Source: Corella eumyota (Eukaryota; Chordata; Ascidiacea; Phlebobranchia; Corellidae). From it: DNA of 64,000 nt. This document shows, piece by piece, positions 12,201 through 22,660 of this stretch (the first letter of the stretch is position 1; every line of letters begins with the position of its first letter). The stretch covers positions 19,840,001-19,904,000 of the forward strand of contig OY720098.1 of assembly GCA_963082875.1 (NCBI GenBank). Direction: 5' to 3'. Made by a program: the position numbers and the translations under genes. The notes beneath the pieces are model-generated. The model was given only the letters and a program-made list of their open reading frames with translations. It was not told where the DNA came from and ran no database searches.

Positions 12201-15200
12201 ATTGTCCTTCCAGCCCTAAATATCAAAGAATTTAAATATTTTGCTATACATGTTATTTTAACTTTTTTATTTTTTAGTAGAAGTAGCCAGAAGTGGCTAA
12301 CACCAATAACTATAATTTAGCCCCTGTCATTTTATGTATTGGGTCTTAATATTATGAATTTTAGCAATTTTTTAAATCAAGTTTCTGTCATAAAATTCAC
12401 TATATATTACTTTGACATTATGGCCTATATCAATATCCAACGGGAATTGATTGACTTGTCCATTTACAATCTGTGTCTGTGTTATTTGAAATAGTTTATT
12501 TATATTTATGTGTCTGTTTCATTGGAATATCAAAGACTATTAGTCATAAGTCTAAAACCTGGTCACTCATGTATATCACATGTATAAACCTAAAGCCTGC
12601 ATAAATACAATTAAGAGCTGTATGTTTTTATCCAAAATGCACAGTAATATATTCCCTATACCTAGTATATTTTCCCCACACCAAAAGCATGTTTATATAT
12701 TTATATTACCTCAACTTGCATATCTATTTAAGTATGACTTTAAGTCCAAATGATTGGACATTTGAGTAAATGATTTCTGTTTCTTTAGCGGGCAATCGAG
12801 TGAAAGTGGAAGTTACCCCAGAGGAGGGGTTGGTGGTAAGTCCCTTTAATTACAGGGTTATATTTGTACTATGGGGGTTATTTGGGGTACTCTAAGGGAT
12901 AAATATTAATGCATCCCTAAAATATTTGTGTCTGAGCTGACTTAAGAATACTTATTTTTATTTTTTTTGCATTTGCTAGTCTATTATTATCAGGGGTCAT
13001 TTTTATACAAGTTAATACATTTCAAATATCATAACATGGTCACAACCCTCAGCTCAAATTTGCTCGCGATAATTTACCTACTCACCACAATCGAAAGTGT
13101 TTTTTTTTGTGGGCCTATAAAGTGGACTAACATATATCGTTCACTAGTGTCCCTTATGTATTAGGGTTATACCAAATTGTTATTAAAGGTTGTATTATTG
13201 TATTGTCCTTGGGTTTAGTTTTAAAAGTAAAGTAAAAGAATGATCAGTGATAAAATTAAATACAGTGTTTATTATGCCCGAAATTATAACCATTAAAGGC
13301 TTAGATTAAAAAGCACCCTTTTTTACTTGAATTTTATTATTAAAACTTGGATTGTCTATCAAAAAAAAAAATGAAATTGCATCTAAAATGATTTTAAAAA
13401 AAAATTTTGATTTATTGAATAAAATTAAGTCAAAATACACAGGAAACTTATATTATATGGTGCCTTGGTAGGTGAATAAAAATGCTTAAATTTCAAACAT
13501 AATGAAATAGTATGAGACGAGTCCTTTAAACATTTTGACAGGACAAAAATAAAAGAAAATCTCCAAAAATCTATGAGTATCTAATTTAAGCAACATTTTC
13601 TTTATGCTAAATAACTTTGTGCAAAAATTGTTAAGTTATTTTGTTAAAGGTAAGGCATATAGCAACTGAGTTATTAAATATTATACAATAAAAAGAAAAG
13701 TTTGTGTTATGCCCTTGCATTAGACGAAAATATTATATTTATATTACAATACGGGATGATTTATCAAAAATCAGCAAGTGTAAAAAATAATATTAAAATG
13801 GGGGTTTATAAATAAGATAAAAAAAATGTTTATTTTGAGAATGGTTGACACTGCTAAGGATCTAAAACTTATCAAATTATAAAAATAGAACTACTATAAA
13901 TGGGGATATACAAAATGCACTTTGACTGTTTCTAAATATTTGGGGTCTGCAAAGCAAAGATATATGTTTGACCAAATAAGACCTCTATTATCTAATATTT
14001 TAGTGCATAGTACTTATAATAAGTAAACCTGTTTTATAATAAATTATTCAAAATATAAACCCATGTTGTGATATGTAGGTTACAACACTCCTTCACCTGC
14101 TGTGGATAGCACACCTGGTCCTGAAAGTGACACCATCTTTGTTCAAGGTTTAGGTCAGGATATTACTAAGGAAAAAATTGCTCAATATTTCGGACAAATT
14201 GGAATAATTAAGGCAGGGTTAAAATATATAAAAGTTAAATTTTTTTCTTCTTTTTTTTTAGTTAATTAAAAGCAATATTTTTTTCCCTTATAGAAAGACC
14301 GAAAGACCCAGGAACCCCGTATTTATGTTTACATGGACAAGATGACCAACCAACCAAAAGGAGAATGTACTGTCACTTACGATGATCCTCCATCAGCAAG
14401 GGCAGCTATTGACTGGTTTAACGGTAAGTTTAAATTACTTTTATTGAATTTTAATTATTGTTTGTTATAGTTTTAGAAGTATTAGTGTAGGTCTTTAAAC
14501 TTTTTTTTTTACAGTCCTCGCCAATTCTTTGTAGTAATTTATGGTTTTTGCTTATTCTCTCATACTTTACAATTGTTACTAATTCTGTCATGTACTCTCT
14601 TTTGTGCCTTACTCTATTGTTCTTTGTTAATTCTCTCTAAACTTTACAATCCTCACTAATTTTCTCATGTACTCTCTTTTGTGCCTTACTCTTTTGTTCT
14701 TTGCTAATTCTTTCTTGTACGTTACGGCTCTTTTTAATTTTCTTTTGAAATTTTACGAACTTCCCTAGAACAAACTCTCCCATTTAGCGGATCTTGCTAA
14801 TTCTCTCTCATACTTTTGGCCCTCTTAGATTTTTCTTAATTTTTTTAAAAGCTTGTGTTTTTTAATTGTTAAATTTTGCTAAAAGCAACCCAGGCTAAGG
14901 GTTGCAAATCTTACCAAATGTTTAGACTGTAAAGTTAGCCTTTATAAATGATAAAAGACTAAAAAATCATTTTGTTTTAAGATTTCATTTTTTTGTTGCA
15001 GAGAAAGAATATAATGGAGGTAGATTGAGTGTTAGTTTTGCACAACAAAGAATCACCCCCGGAGTTAACCCCAGAGGAGGGGTTAGGGGTGGTTTTAGAG
15101 GGGGTAAGTAGGAGTTGTAACACCAACTATACAACAATTATTTTAAACAAATGCAAATAATGTTGAAATTTTTTTTGTAGGTAGAGGAAGAGGAGATAGG

Positions 15201-16134
15201 GGTAAGATTTGATTGTTTTTAAGTTAATTTTATCTCTTAATGTTGTTTTATTCTTAATTTTTTTAATGAGTTCATTTCCCACTGCTCTCATGCTGTAGCG
15301 CCCTTGAGTAAGGCGCTATAAACTGTATGAACCCCTGCTGAGCCAGCACTTAATCAGCAGCATAATTACCAGGCCATTATAATCTCTATAATATCCCAAA
15401 CTGCCACAGGCAACTCGAGACTGGATCGGGGTAACTGATGTTACTCTATGTTTAAGTCGTGCATTCGAGTTTCCCACATCAAGGATAAAGATATATACAA
15501 AAAAATGTTTGATGTGCCATATTTAGATGATTAATATTTTGTTTAATTTTTTTCCACATTTTTCATTCTCAAGGTCGTGGTCGTGGCAGAGATTTTGGGG
15601 ATCGGGGGGGAAGTCGGGGAGGGTATGGAGGAGGTAGAGGGGGTTATGGAGGAGGTGACAGAGACAGGGGTTAGTACTAATATGTGACCAATAAAGTAGC
15701 TTTTTCGCAAATTTTTTTTTTATTGAATATTTTTATTAATAAAAAACAAAAATATTTTTGGGGTTAAAAGAGACAGGGGTTATGACTAATTTGTGATCAA
15801 CTAATTATTTTTTTGCAAAAAAAATTTTAATGGGATACTTATATAGATATATATATATATATTGTTACGACAAAAACCAGGGGTTGTGATTTATTTGTGA
15901 CCAATTAATTATATTTCTGCAAATGACAAAAACTGTTTTTGAAATGACTTTTTAAATATTACAAAAATATTTTTAATTATTTTTCCAGGAAGCAGGGGTG
16001 GTGGTGGGGGAGGTTATGGAGGAGGTTCAAGGGGTGGTTACAACGACAGCCGTGGAGGAGGTTACGATCGAGACCGCCGAGATGGGGGTGGTAAATGGGG
16101 AGGTCGTGGAGGGGGACGAAGTGGACCATACTGA
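9281..16134 (+). CDS. FUS: FET-family RNA-binding protein (FUS/EWS/TAF15-like)
   Basis: Fourteen exons: 9281-9296, 10276-10364, 10447-10531, 10626-10802, 10867-11132, 11224-11290, 11399-11528, 12789-12835, 14079-14212, 14294-14423, 15002-15103, 15181-15201, 15574-15669, 15989-16134; about 501 aa. Residues 1 to ~235 are a Gly/Gln/Tyr/Ser/Asn-rich low-complexity domain, then an RGG block, then one RRM ([40 protein letters not shown]) closely like the FUS RRM, then RGG repeats and a C-terminal GRSGPY that resembles the PY nuclear signal of FUS. Family role: nuclear RNA and DNA binding in transcription, splicing and DNA repair, with phase separation via the low-complexity domain. No RanBP2-type zinc finger was found between RRM and RGG region. 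Intron 9 uses a GC donor. The symbol denotes the family rather than strict orthology. Confidence 0.9.
9460..9729. mobile_element. MITE with CCAGTCTGGAAA ends, copy 1
   Basis: About 270 bp with inverted ends CCAGTCTGGAAA and TTTCCAGGCTGG. Flanking 8-mers GTCCTGGT and TTCCTGGT differ by one base, a hAT-like 8-bp target duplication. The interior is unusually rich in GCGTGCACGCG-type CpG motifs. It sits in intron 1 of the FET gene and carries no coding potential. Confidence 0.7.
9886..10087. mobile_element. MITE with CAGTCTGGAAA ends, copy 2
   Basis: A second, shorter relative of the element at 9460, about 200 bp, with ends CAGTCTGGAAA and TTTCCAGACTG and the same interior motifs (GACCGCGCATGCACGC, CCAGGCGTG). 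Target duplication is not clear. Also in intron 1 of the FET gene. Confidence 0.65.
13037..13165 (+). repeat. Dispersed repeat R2, copy 1
   Basis: Shares ATGGTCACAAC, CGATAATTTACC and GTGGGCCTATAAAGTGGAC with copies at about 27335 and 52880. Located in FET intron 8. No coding potential or clear terminal repeats. Confidence 0.6.
14515..14830. repeat. Pyrimidine-rich tandem repeat in FET intron 10
   Basis: About two to three degenerate units of ~105 bases built from CATGTACTCTCTTTTGTGCC and TTACTCT.TTGTTCTTTG with CTCTCT linkers. It precedes the exon for the C-terminal end of the RRM and makes the intron strongly pyrimidine-rich on the coding strand. Confidence 0.7.
15266..15502 (+). repeat. 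5'-truncated main SINE in FET intron 12
   Basis: Starts near the B-box end of the tRNA head and runs through the full body to CACATCAAGGATAAAGATAT and an A-rich tail. Confidence 0.85.
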
Positions 16135-16584
16135 TGATGTCATAAAGGTGGTTGTATGACGTCAGAAATATTTCGTGTTTACGTCATATCACTAACATGA
16201 CGTTGAATATTTTTACACCATTGCCAATTTTATCTTGATTTTGTGACGTCACAATAAAAACTTTTTTGTTTGTTTATGACGCTGCTTTCTGCTGATAACT
16301 TTTACTCAATAACGTCCTAGACCATTTAACACTTTTTTGCATTGTCTATGACGTTGCAAAACCTATTACGTCATCAGTGACATAACAAAAATGAGGTTGC
16401 AATGTTTTTCCTGATAATCGTTATTAATAAACTTAACATTTTTATAAAATTGTAAAACTTTTAGTTTGCAAATATTGTACATAGTATACTTAATATGACG
16501 TAAGAGGAAATTTTAGTTTTTGTGTTTTTAAACTTTGTCCTCGATGTTAGAAGGTTCACTAAAACAATAGATTTTTATTGGGAG

Positions 16585-16715
16585 GGGGGTGTTGTTGTGA
16601 CGTGATTCAAGTTTGTTGTGACGTGATTCTAGGATCGAATAATGTGGCATGGGTGGGACTCGAACCCGAAACCTTTTGGCTTGTAGTCCGCTGCCAAGGC
16701 TAGTATATTACACCA
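16585..16715 (-). repeat. Second SINE-like family, copy
   Basis: Read on the minus strand: GCAGCGGACTACAAGCC, then a B-box-like GGTTTCGGGTTCGAGTCCCA and CCATGCCACATTATT. Related copies at 18513, 21565, 27712, 47155 and 52330. tRNA-like, but distinct from the main SINE. Confidence 0.65.
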
Positions 16716-16822
16716 AAAATATTACTAACCTGTTTTTATAATTCATGCAAAGGTAAGTAGACTTTTTAATATAGAACAACTTTGTGTTACTTATATTTTA
16801 CATAATATATAGAAATAGCCAA

Positions 16823-17100
16823 ATGGCTGTTTTTGGTGTAGTGGTAAGGACACTTGCTACACGTTGGTTCAATCCCCACTGATCTCATGCTGTAGCGCCC
16901 TTGAGTAAGGCGCTATAACGGTATAACTCCAGCTGAACCAGCACTTGATCAGCAGCTTAACTACCGGGCAATTATAATCTCTATAATATCCCAAACTGCT
17001 AAAGGCAACTCGAGACCGGGTCGGAGTAACTGATGTTACTCTATGTTTAGGTCGCGCATTCGACTTTCCCACATCGAGGATAAAGAAAATATACGAAAAA
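16823..17100 (+). repeat. Main tRNA-derived SINE
   Basis: Near full-length plus-strand copy with a small loss in the tRNA head between CTTGCTACAC and GGTTCAATCCCC. Confidence 0.85.
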
Positions 17101-18387
17101 AAATGTTCAGTTATCATTCAATTTCAAACTTTTATGTAGTAACACCCAATGTCTTAGCTACGCGCCCGCGGCTAGGACTGTAAACAAGCAAGTATGACAA
17201 TGTAGTTTTCAAACTCTGGTATTTTTCAGGACAAGGTAGCACGCCAATACAACGTAACCAATGTCATGGCCCTTAAATGTTATATATTACTTTAAGTGAT
17301 GACATCATACCTTCACGATTGGTATTTTAAATCATGGTTTAATGGTGAAGCGAGCCCAAATTCATGCGGAATTTTTACTATTTCGAGAAAACGTGTTTCA
17401 ATTTGAACATACCTTTATATTGACCATGTATATTTCGTAAAATCATGACAAAATTTAAAAACGTTTTTAATGGAAATAAGGTGCCTTGGATTTCGGGTTG
17501 AATTAAAGGTGTGTAGACTTATTTTAAATACTTACATGATGTTTTTTAGATTATTTTGATGTTTTTAAAGGTGTGTCGAAATACGCCTTACTATAAGTTT
17601 TAAACTATTTTAATATAAATTTAAATATAACTTTACTTAACATGACATGAATTTGTTATTATTGTAATGCTTATTTTTGAACGGGATTGACATTTTAAAA
17701 CTTTAATTCCTGCTTCGATAAAACTATATCTGTAAACAAATATCTTATTTTTAGCCGAAACAATCTTAAAAACTTTACATATCTTGTCCTAAATGATGTA
17801 GAATTATAATTTAAAAATAATATATTATTGAAAATAAGATTAATTTTCTAAATTTAGTTTGCCTTGATTGGAAATTAAAAGTGAACTTAATTTTCGATTT
17901 GTTATTTTTAACTCTGCGGTTTGTAATTAAGAATGGATTTAATTTCAGAATTTCTATTTTTATAGAAGGTGAGAAAGCAATTTTGAATTGTTGTTTTGAA
18001 ATTTTACACGGTCATTTTCAAAGTTTAATTGAACCTTAATTTACAAATATAAGACCAATTCTTCTTTTTTTAATAAAATATTGTTTTCGTTAAACTTTTA
18101 TAACAATATTAAATGTACAAATAGGAAGTTATTAAACTTAAGTAAATTCCCTTTTTTAATCTCAAAAAAAACTAAAAGTTTGCATTTTATTGCAATTTTG
18201 GCATTAAAGTATTTTTTTTAATTTATAAAACCAGGAAAAATATGTTTAAACAATCAGTTTAAAAAAGAATTATTTATTGCAGTTGTATTATTATATAGTG
18301 TAAGTTTGGTGCATGAATATTTGAGTAAACTAAATCGATTAGCAATTTTTTACAGAAATTTTTCGGTAATATTGTTACAAAATTTAA

Positions 18388-19912
18388 ATGAATTTTCATC
18401 ACCAAGCAACGGTATAAAATTATTTTTTTATTCTAATTATTTTTGTATAAAACCTTTAAGAAAAAGTTGTAATTTTATTGGTAAAGGGTGTACTAAAGTT
18501 TAAAGACGAATAGTGTGGCATTGTTGAGACTTGAACTCGAAACCTGTGGGTTCAAAACTCAATGATATACCCATCTGATTTTTATTGAATTTTTTTCATT
18601 TTCAGTGCATCTTTTTTCTGCTTGTAGTCGGTGTTATTCACCAACTCGAGGCTTGTTATTTAGAATCTGGTTGTTCAGATTTTGAGAATGGTACATCTCG
18701 TGAAGATGGAGTTAGTTGGGAGAAGGAAGAATGCTTAAAATGCACCTGCTTCACGGAAGAAAGGCCCGGGGTAAGATAATTTATCTTTCGATCCCTGTTA
18801 AAACCCAATTTTATTAATTTCGGTTAAAGATTTATTTATTTATTGTCGATGTGGTTTTTTTTTGTATATTTCTTTATCTTCGATGTGGGAAAGTAAACTT
18901 TATGACCCAAACATATAGTAACATTTTTTACCCCGACCCAGTGTCGAGTTGCCTGTGGCAGTGTGGGATATTAAAGATTATAATTGCCCAATAATTATGC
19001 TGCTGATTAAGTGCTAGCTCAGCAGGAGTTTATACCGTTTATAGCGCCTTACTCAGGGGTGCTACAGCATCAAGGGTGCTACAGTATGAAAACCCAGAAC
19101 CTCATATAGTGCAGACAATTGTTTTGACTACTACACCATGCCACCGGTTCATTTTAACACAATTTTTGTATATGTTTTAGTTCACATGCACTGAATTCTT
19201 TTATACCGATGAACCCATTCCCCACAAGCAAATCCTCGATGAAAAAGACATAGGAAATTTCGTATGTCCTGACGCTCTCGCTAAAGTGAGCAAAGTTGAA
19301 AATCTTGTTCCTTTAGATACAGTTGAAGTCGAATATGTGATTAAAAGGCGTTTACAGCAATGCTGTAACGTGTAAGTTCATAAACCAGCTTTTAAATAGT
19401 TTAAAAAAAATAGGTTTCCCTACGAAACTGCGTTGTTTAAAACGGCTTAAAGGTCAAACTACTTGAGCTATGACTTAATTCAATAAACTAGCAGTTGTTA
19501 GAGAATAATGCTTTACTTCACGAGGTCGTGGGTTCGATCACCATTGCTTCCATGCTGAAGCGTCTTTGAGTAAGGCGACATGAATGATATAAACTCCTGC
19601 TGAGCCAACACTTGATCAGCAGCATAAGTATCGGGCAATTATAATCTATAATATCCCAAACTGCCAAAAGCAACTCAAGACTGGGTCAGGGTAACTGTTG
19701 TTACTGTATGTTAAGGTTAAAGTCAACATTTCCACATCGAGGATAAATAAATAAAAATGATAAATTGTTTTTTATTAAATTTTTATAGAAGGCCAACTGT
19801 GGCACAGTTACCGGCTACCTGTAAGGCTGTGAACGATGACGATTGTGGTGTCACAGTTGTAGAAAAAATAAGCGGGAAAGAATGCGAGGGATCTTATAGC
19901 CTGGTTTTGTAA
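18388..19912 (+). CDS. Secreted beta-microseminoprotein-like protein 1
   Basis: Four exons: 18388-18411, 18606-18770, 19181-19371, 19789-19912; 167 aa. Exon 1 codes for only eight residues (MNFHHQAT), a size matched by the neighbouring paralogue. A signal peptide (CIFFLLVVGVIHQLEA) precedes a Cys-rich body beginning CYLESGCSD, with WEKEECLKCTC, FVCPD, QQCCNV and a C-terminal CGVTVVEKISGKEC. The order and the final VVEKxxxKxC resemble beta-microseminoprotein (PSP94/MSMB), of known two-beta-sheet fold; the central region is longer than in mammals. Likely extracellular; biological role in tunicates unknown. Introns 2 and 3 each carry a main-SINE copy. Tandem paralogue lies 0.6 kb downstream. Confidence 0.75.
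18513..18582 (-). repeat. Second SINE-like family, fragment
   Basis: Short minus-strand relative (TGTGGCATTG, GAGACTTGAACTCGAAACC) in intron 1 of the first microseminoprotein-like gene. Confidence 0.5.
18860..19146 (-). repeat. Main tRNA-derived SINE
   Basis: Near full-length minus-strand copy in intron 2 of the first microseminoprotein-like gene, with a small internal duplication near the CAAGGGTGCTACAG segment. Confidence 0.85.
19515..19752 (+). repeat. Main tRNA-derived SINE, head truncated
   Basis: Begins at CACGAGGTCGTGGGTTCGAT and runs to CACATCGAGGATAAATAAAT; in intron 3 of the first microseminoprotein-like gene. Confidence 0.85.
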
Positions 19913-20536
19913 AAATCATTTTGTGCATATTCTGTTCTTTAAACGTATTATATTCATTTCTTGTGACGTTATAAGGACTTGTGAATTTTCTCATACTTGT
20001 GAAATTTTTATTATTGTGTTTAAATCATGTAGGAAGTCATTAAACTTAAAAATTTAGGTAAATTTCGCTTTTAATGACCTTCAAAACAAAGATTAAATTA
20101 AAGTTCTCTTTTCTTCGGAATTTCTTAAAGCGATTAACAAGTGGATTGTGACGTCATGAATTCCCTTTCTCTTTTCGCGTTGAAATAATATAAGACAGCG
20201 TTTTCTTAAAGTTTTAAGATAGTTTAGACTACGATTTCAAAAGCAACTTTTAAAATTAAAGTTTAAAATATGATATTTAGATTGAAGGTATAAGTTAGGT
20301 AAAATTAAGTAATCAAGGTTTATTTATATTTGTAAGTTTTCTTGATTTTTGGATTTAAAATAAAGTAGTATTAGAATCTTAATCCGGTATTGCCGTCTTA
20401 AATTTAAAATTCTTATTTTTAAAAGTTTAAATGTTAATAAAACTTAGTTTTTTTTACTTTTAGACAGAGTGTTTTACAGAAATAATTGTTTAAAATCAAT
20501 AATTGTTGCTCAAAAATCAATTTTAATTAAACTAAA
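19913..20536. other. Spacer between microseminoprotein-like genes
   Basis: AT-rich, no supported exon. One TGACGTCA at 20149. Confidence 0.5.
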
Positions 20537-22243
20537 ATGAATTCTCTAAATCAATCAAAGGTATGAAAACTTGATTTTAACCTTTTTGTATTTCTAATTC
20601 TCCAATATTTTCAAAATATACGAGATATCACCAACCTATTTTAAACACAGTAACTAACGTTAAAGCTATGGTGTAAATTTAGGTTTAAAAATTGTAAACA
20701 AAAATGTTTAAATGCTTATAATGCTATTACAAAATTTAGGCAGTTTACATTATAATTTTTATTACCTAAAATAATAATAATAATCTTATTATAAGTTTTA
20801 ATACCGGGTTTGGTGACTATGCTATAACATACTTAAAATCTTTATGTAAACATTATTACTTTTGGCATGTTTTAAATCATTAACTGGATTTTGTCATTTT
20901 TTTTCAGTCGCATTGTTGTAATATTAATTGTATATCGTATTTATTATTTACTTTTATCAATGCGCGAAAAAATCAAAATAAAAAAAAATTGTAAACTTAT
21001 TTTTTTTATTTCTGCATTTTACGTTTTAATAAATTTACTATTTATTTCTCTTTGTATTTAGTGCATACTGGCTGTTTTTGTATTGGTATCTGGGTTAAGT
21101 ATGATACAAAAAACAAGTGCTTCTTGTTTTTCTGGATATGGGTGTTCACTCAATGAAAATAATCAGACCAGAAAGGAGGGAGATCGTTGGGTGGAAAATT
21201 GTAACTCATGTCAATGTTACTCATTCGAAGTCACAGTGGTAAGCTTATTTGAGTTTTTTTATGTAAAGTTTGGGTTTTCTTTTTATATGAACAATATAAA
21301 TATGAAGGAAAAAGTGTTATAGTTTATTATAATTGAAACCAATTGTTTTGGCGACTTGAAATAGCGGCAAAAACGAAGAATATTTCAATGCAGCGTCTTG
21401 GGTTCGATCCCCACTGTTATACGCTTTACCTCACTAAAGTAATGTAATAACAAAATCTACTCTAGCCGAAATTTTTTAGCAAAGTAGTCAAAATATTGGC
21501 AAAAAATAGCATTTTAGTGATTGTTTGTGTTACATAAATAATATAAAATAAAATACGATCTTCTAGTATTGTATACCAGTCATAGCAGCGGACTAAAGAA
21601 CGATAGGTTTGAAGTTCGAGCCGCACCAATGCCACCTTATTTGTTTTTTGGGCCTGACGTTTACGGATAGCTTAAACACGTCCGAGTATCACACCCTTAC
21701 CCGATAAAAATATCAAAAACCTATTTTTTAAGAGGATATGAAAAATAAAAATTAAATACAATTTCTTGTCACAGGCCACATGTGTGGAACCCTACCTTCC
21801 AGTCCTATTCCCCAACGTTAAAAAATCGAGCGATGTTGTTGAAGCAAATTTGGAGAACTCGGAGCTTGTAAAATTCCCCGAAGTTAAACGAGTTCTGTTA
21901 CCCGAAGATTCTGTTAACTTCACTTGCCCAGATTTCGACTTTGAATCCGTCGAATTATTTGGCGAGCTAGTTCAGCCCGAGATTCATTTTATTGATTACG
22001 TCATAAAGACACAGATGTCGTCATGCTGTTCATTGTAAGTTTATGACGTCATAATGGTTTACAATTACAATTCAATTCAAAAATTTTTTTTTACTTTTTT
22101 AAATTTAATTTTTTTCTAGAACACCCAGAGCAATAAACGTGCATTCTGATTGTGACGTCATAAAGATGGGTGAATGCGGCATAAAAGTGGTGAACAGAAT
22201 AACCCAGGAGCCTTGTGACAAACCATACGCACTTGTGGGTTGA
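20537..22243 (+). CDS. Secreted beta-microseminoprotein-like protein 2
   Basis: Four exons: 20537-20560, 21062-21238, 21775-22034, 22120-22243; 194 aa. Intron positions and phases equal those of the gene at 18388, including the eight-residue exon 1 (MNSLNQSK). The signal peptide (CILAVFVLVSGLSMIQKTSA) is followed by CFSGYGCSLNENN, WVENCNSCQCYS, FTCPDFDF, MSSCCSL and CGIKVVNRITQEPC, the same cysteine order as copy 1. The middle segment is ~23 residues longer. Secreted by inference; function unknown. Sequence identity between the two copies is low outside the cysteine frame, so the duplication is old or the genes evolve fast. Intron 1 holds an R1 repeat; intron 2 a SINE-like fragment. Confidence 0.75.
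20806..20975 (+). repeat. Dispersed repeat R1, copy 1
   Basis: About 170 bp starting GGGTTTGGTGACTATGCTAT, through ATACTTAAAATCTTTATG, TTTGGCATGTTTTAAATCAT, GTCGCATTGTTGTAATATTA, to TTTATCAATGCGCG. Close copies at 28248 (minus), 39997 (plus) and a fragment at 58600 (minus). Non-coding. Confidence 0.8.
21335..21435 (+). repeat. Worn tRNA-SINE head
   Basis: Contains CAGCGTCTTGGGTTCGATCC and a CACTGTTATACGC continuation, recalling a decayed main-SINE head; low certainty. Confidence 0.4.
21565..21720 (+). repeat. Second SINE-like family, long copy
   Basis: Begins GTATACCAGTCATAGCAGCG, has a B-box-like TTTGAAGTTCGAGCCGCACC, AATGCCACCTTATTTG, CGTTTACGGATAGCTTAAAC and ends near ACACCCTTACCC. Aligns end to end with the copy at 27712. 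Confidence 0.7.
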
Positions 22244-22660
22244 TAAACTTTAATATTCTTGTTTTTTTTGTAAATTTTTCGTTGTTTTTTTGTTTGTTGA
22301 ACCGAGGGCTAATTTTTTTAACATTTTGATTATTACAATTTAAGTAATTAAGCAAATAATTGCTAAAAATTAACATTTTTTTGCTTAAAATGAAACATTT
22401 CAATTTTTTTAATTGTGTGCTTTTTGCTTTTATTGTAAATATAAAAAATAAATAAAAACAATTAAAAAACAAAAAATGACATAATTTAACAAAACTATTC
22501 GAATTTTTTGGATTAATTGCCGTTAGTACGGCGCCATTGGTCACGTGATTTCACCTACGCTTGGAAATTCCATTAAAATGATTTAATTCTAGAAATTAAA
22601 ACTGGAATCAGATTAAAAAGCACTTTGAAAGACCTATTAAAAAACCGCATAATTGAAGTA
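22244..22660. other. Convergent 3' spacer
   Basis: Short AT-rich spacer between the 3' ends of the microseminoprotein-like gene 2 (plus) and the Ly6-like gene (minus). No exon supported. Confidence 0.5.

Larger units (their letters stand above)
16135..18387. other. Spacer between FET and microseminoprotein genes
   Basis: The first part is presumably the FET 3' UTR and holds repeated TGACGTCA or related sites and an AATAAA at about 16252. Two SINEs (16585-16715 and 16823-17100) follow. The rest is AT-rich with no supported exon. Confidence 0.6.

Noticed and set aside
12135-12320. Possible extra FET exon in intron 7
   Set aside because: Frame has no RGG, zinc-finger or RRM content and no suitable splice sites; the intron is otherwise AT-rich noise.
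22158-22544. 128-codon minus-strand frame
   Set aside because: Composition is Lys/Asn/Phe-rich noise from AT-rich spacer, it overlaps the last exon of the microseminoprotein-like gene 2, and shows no domain.
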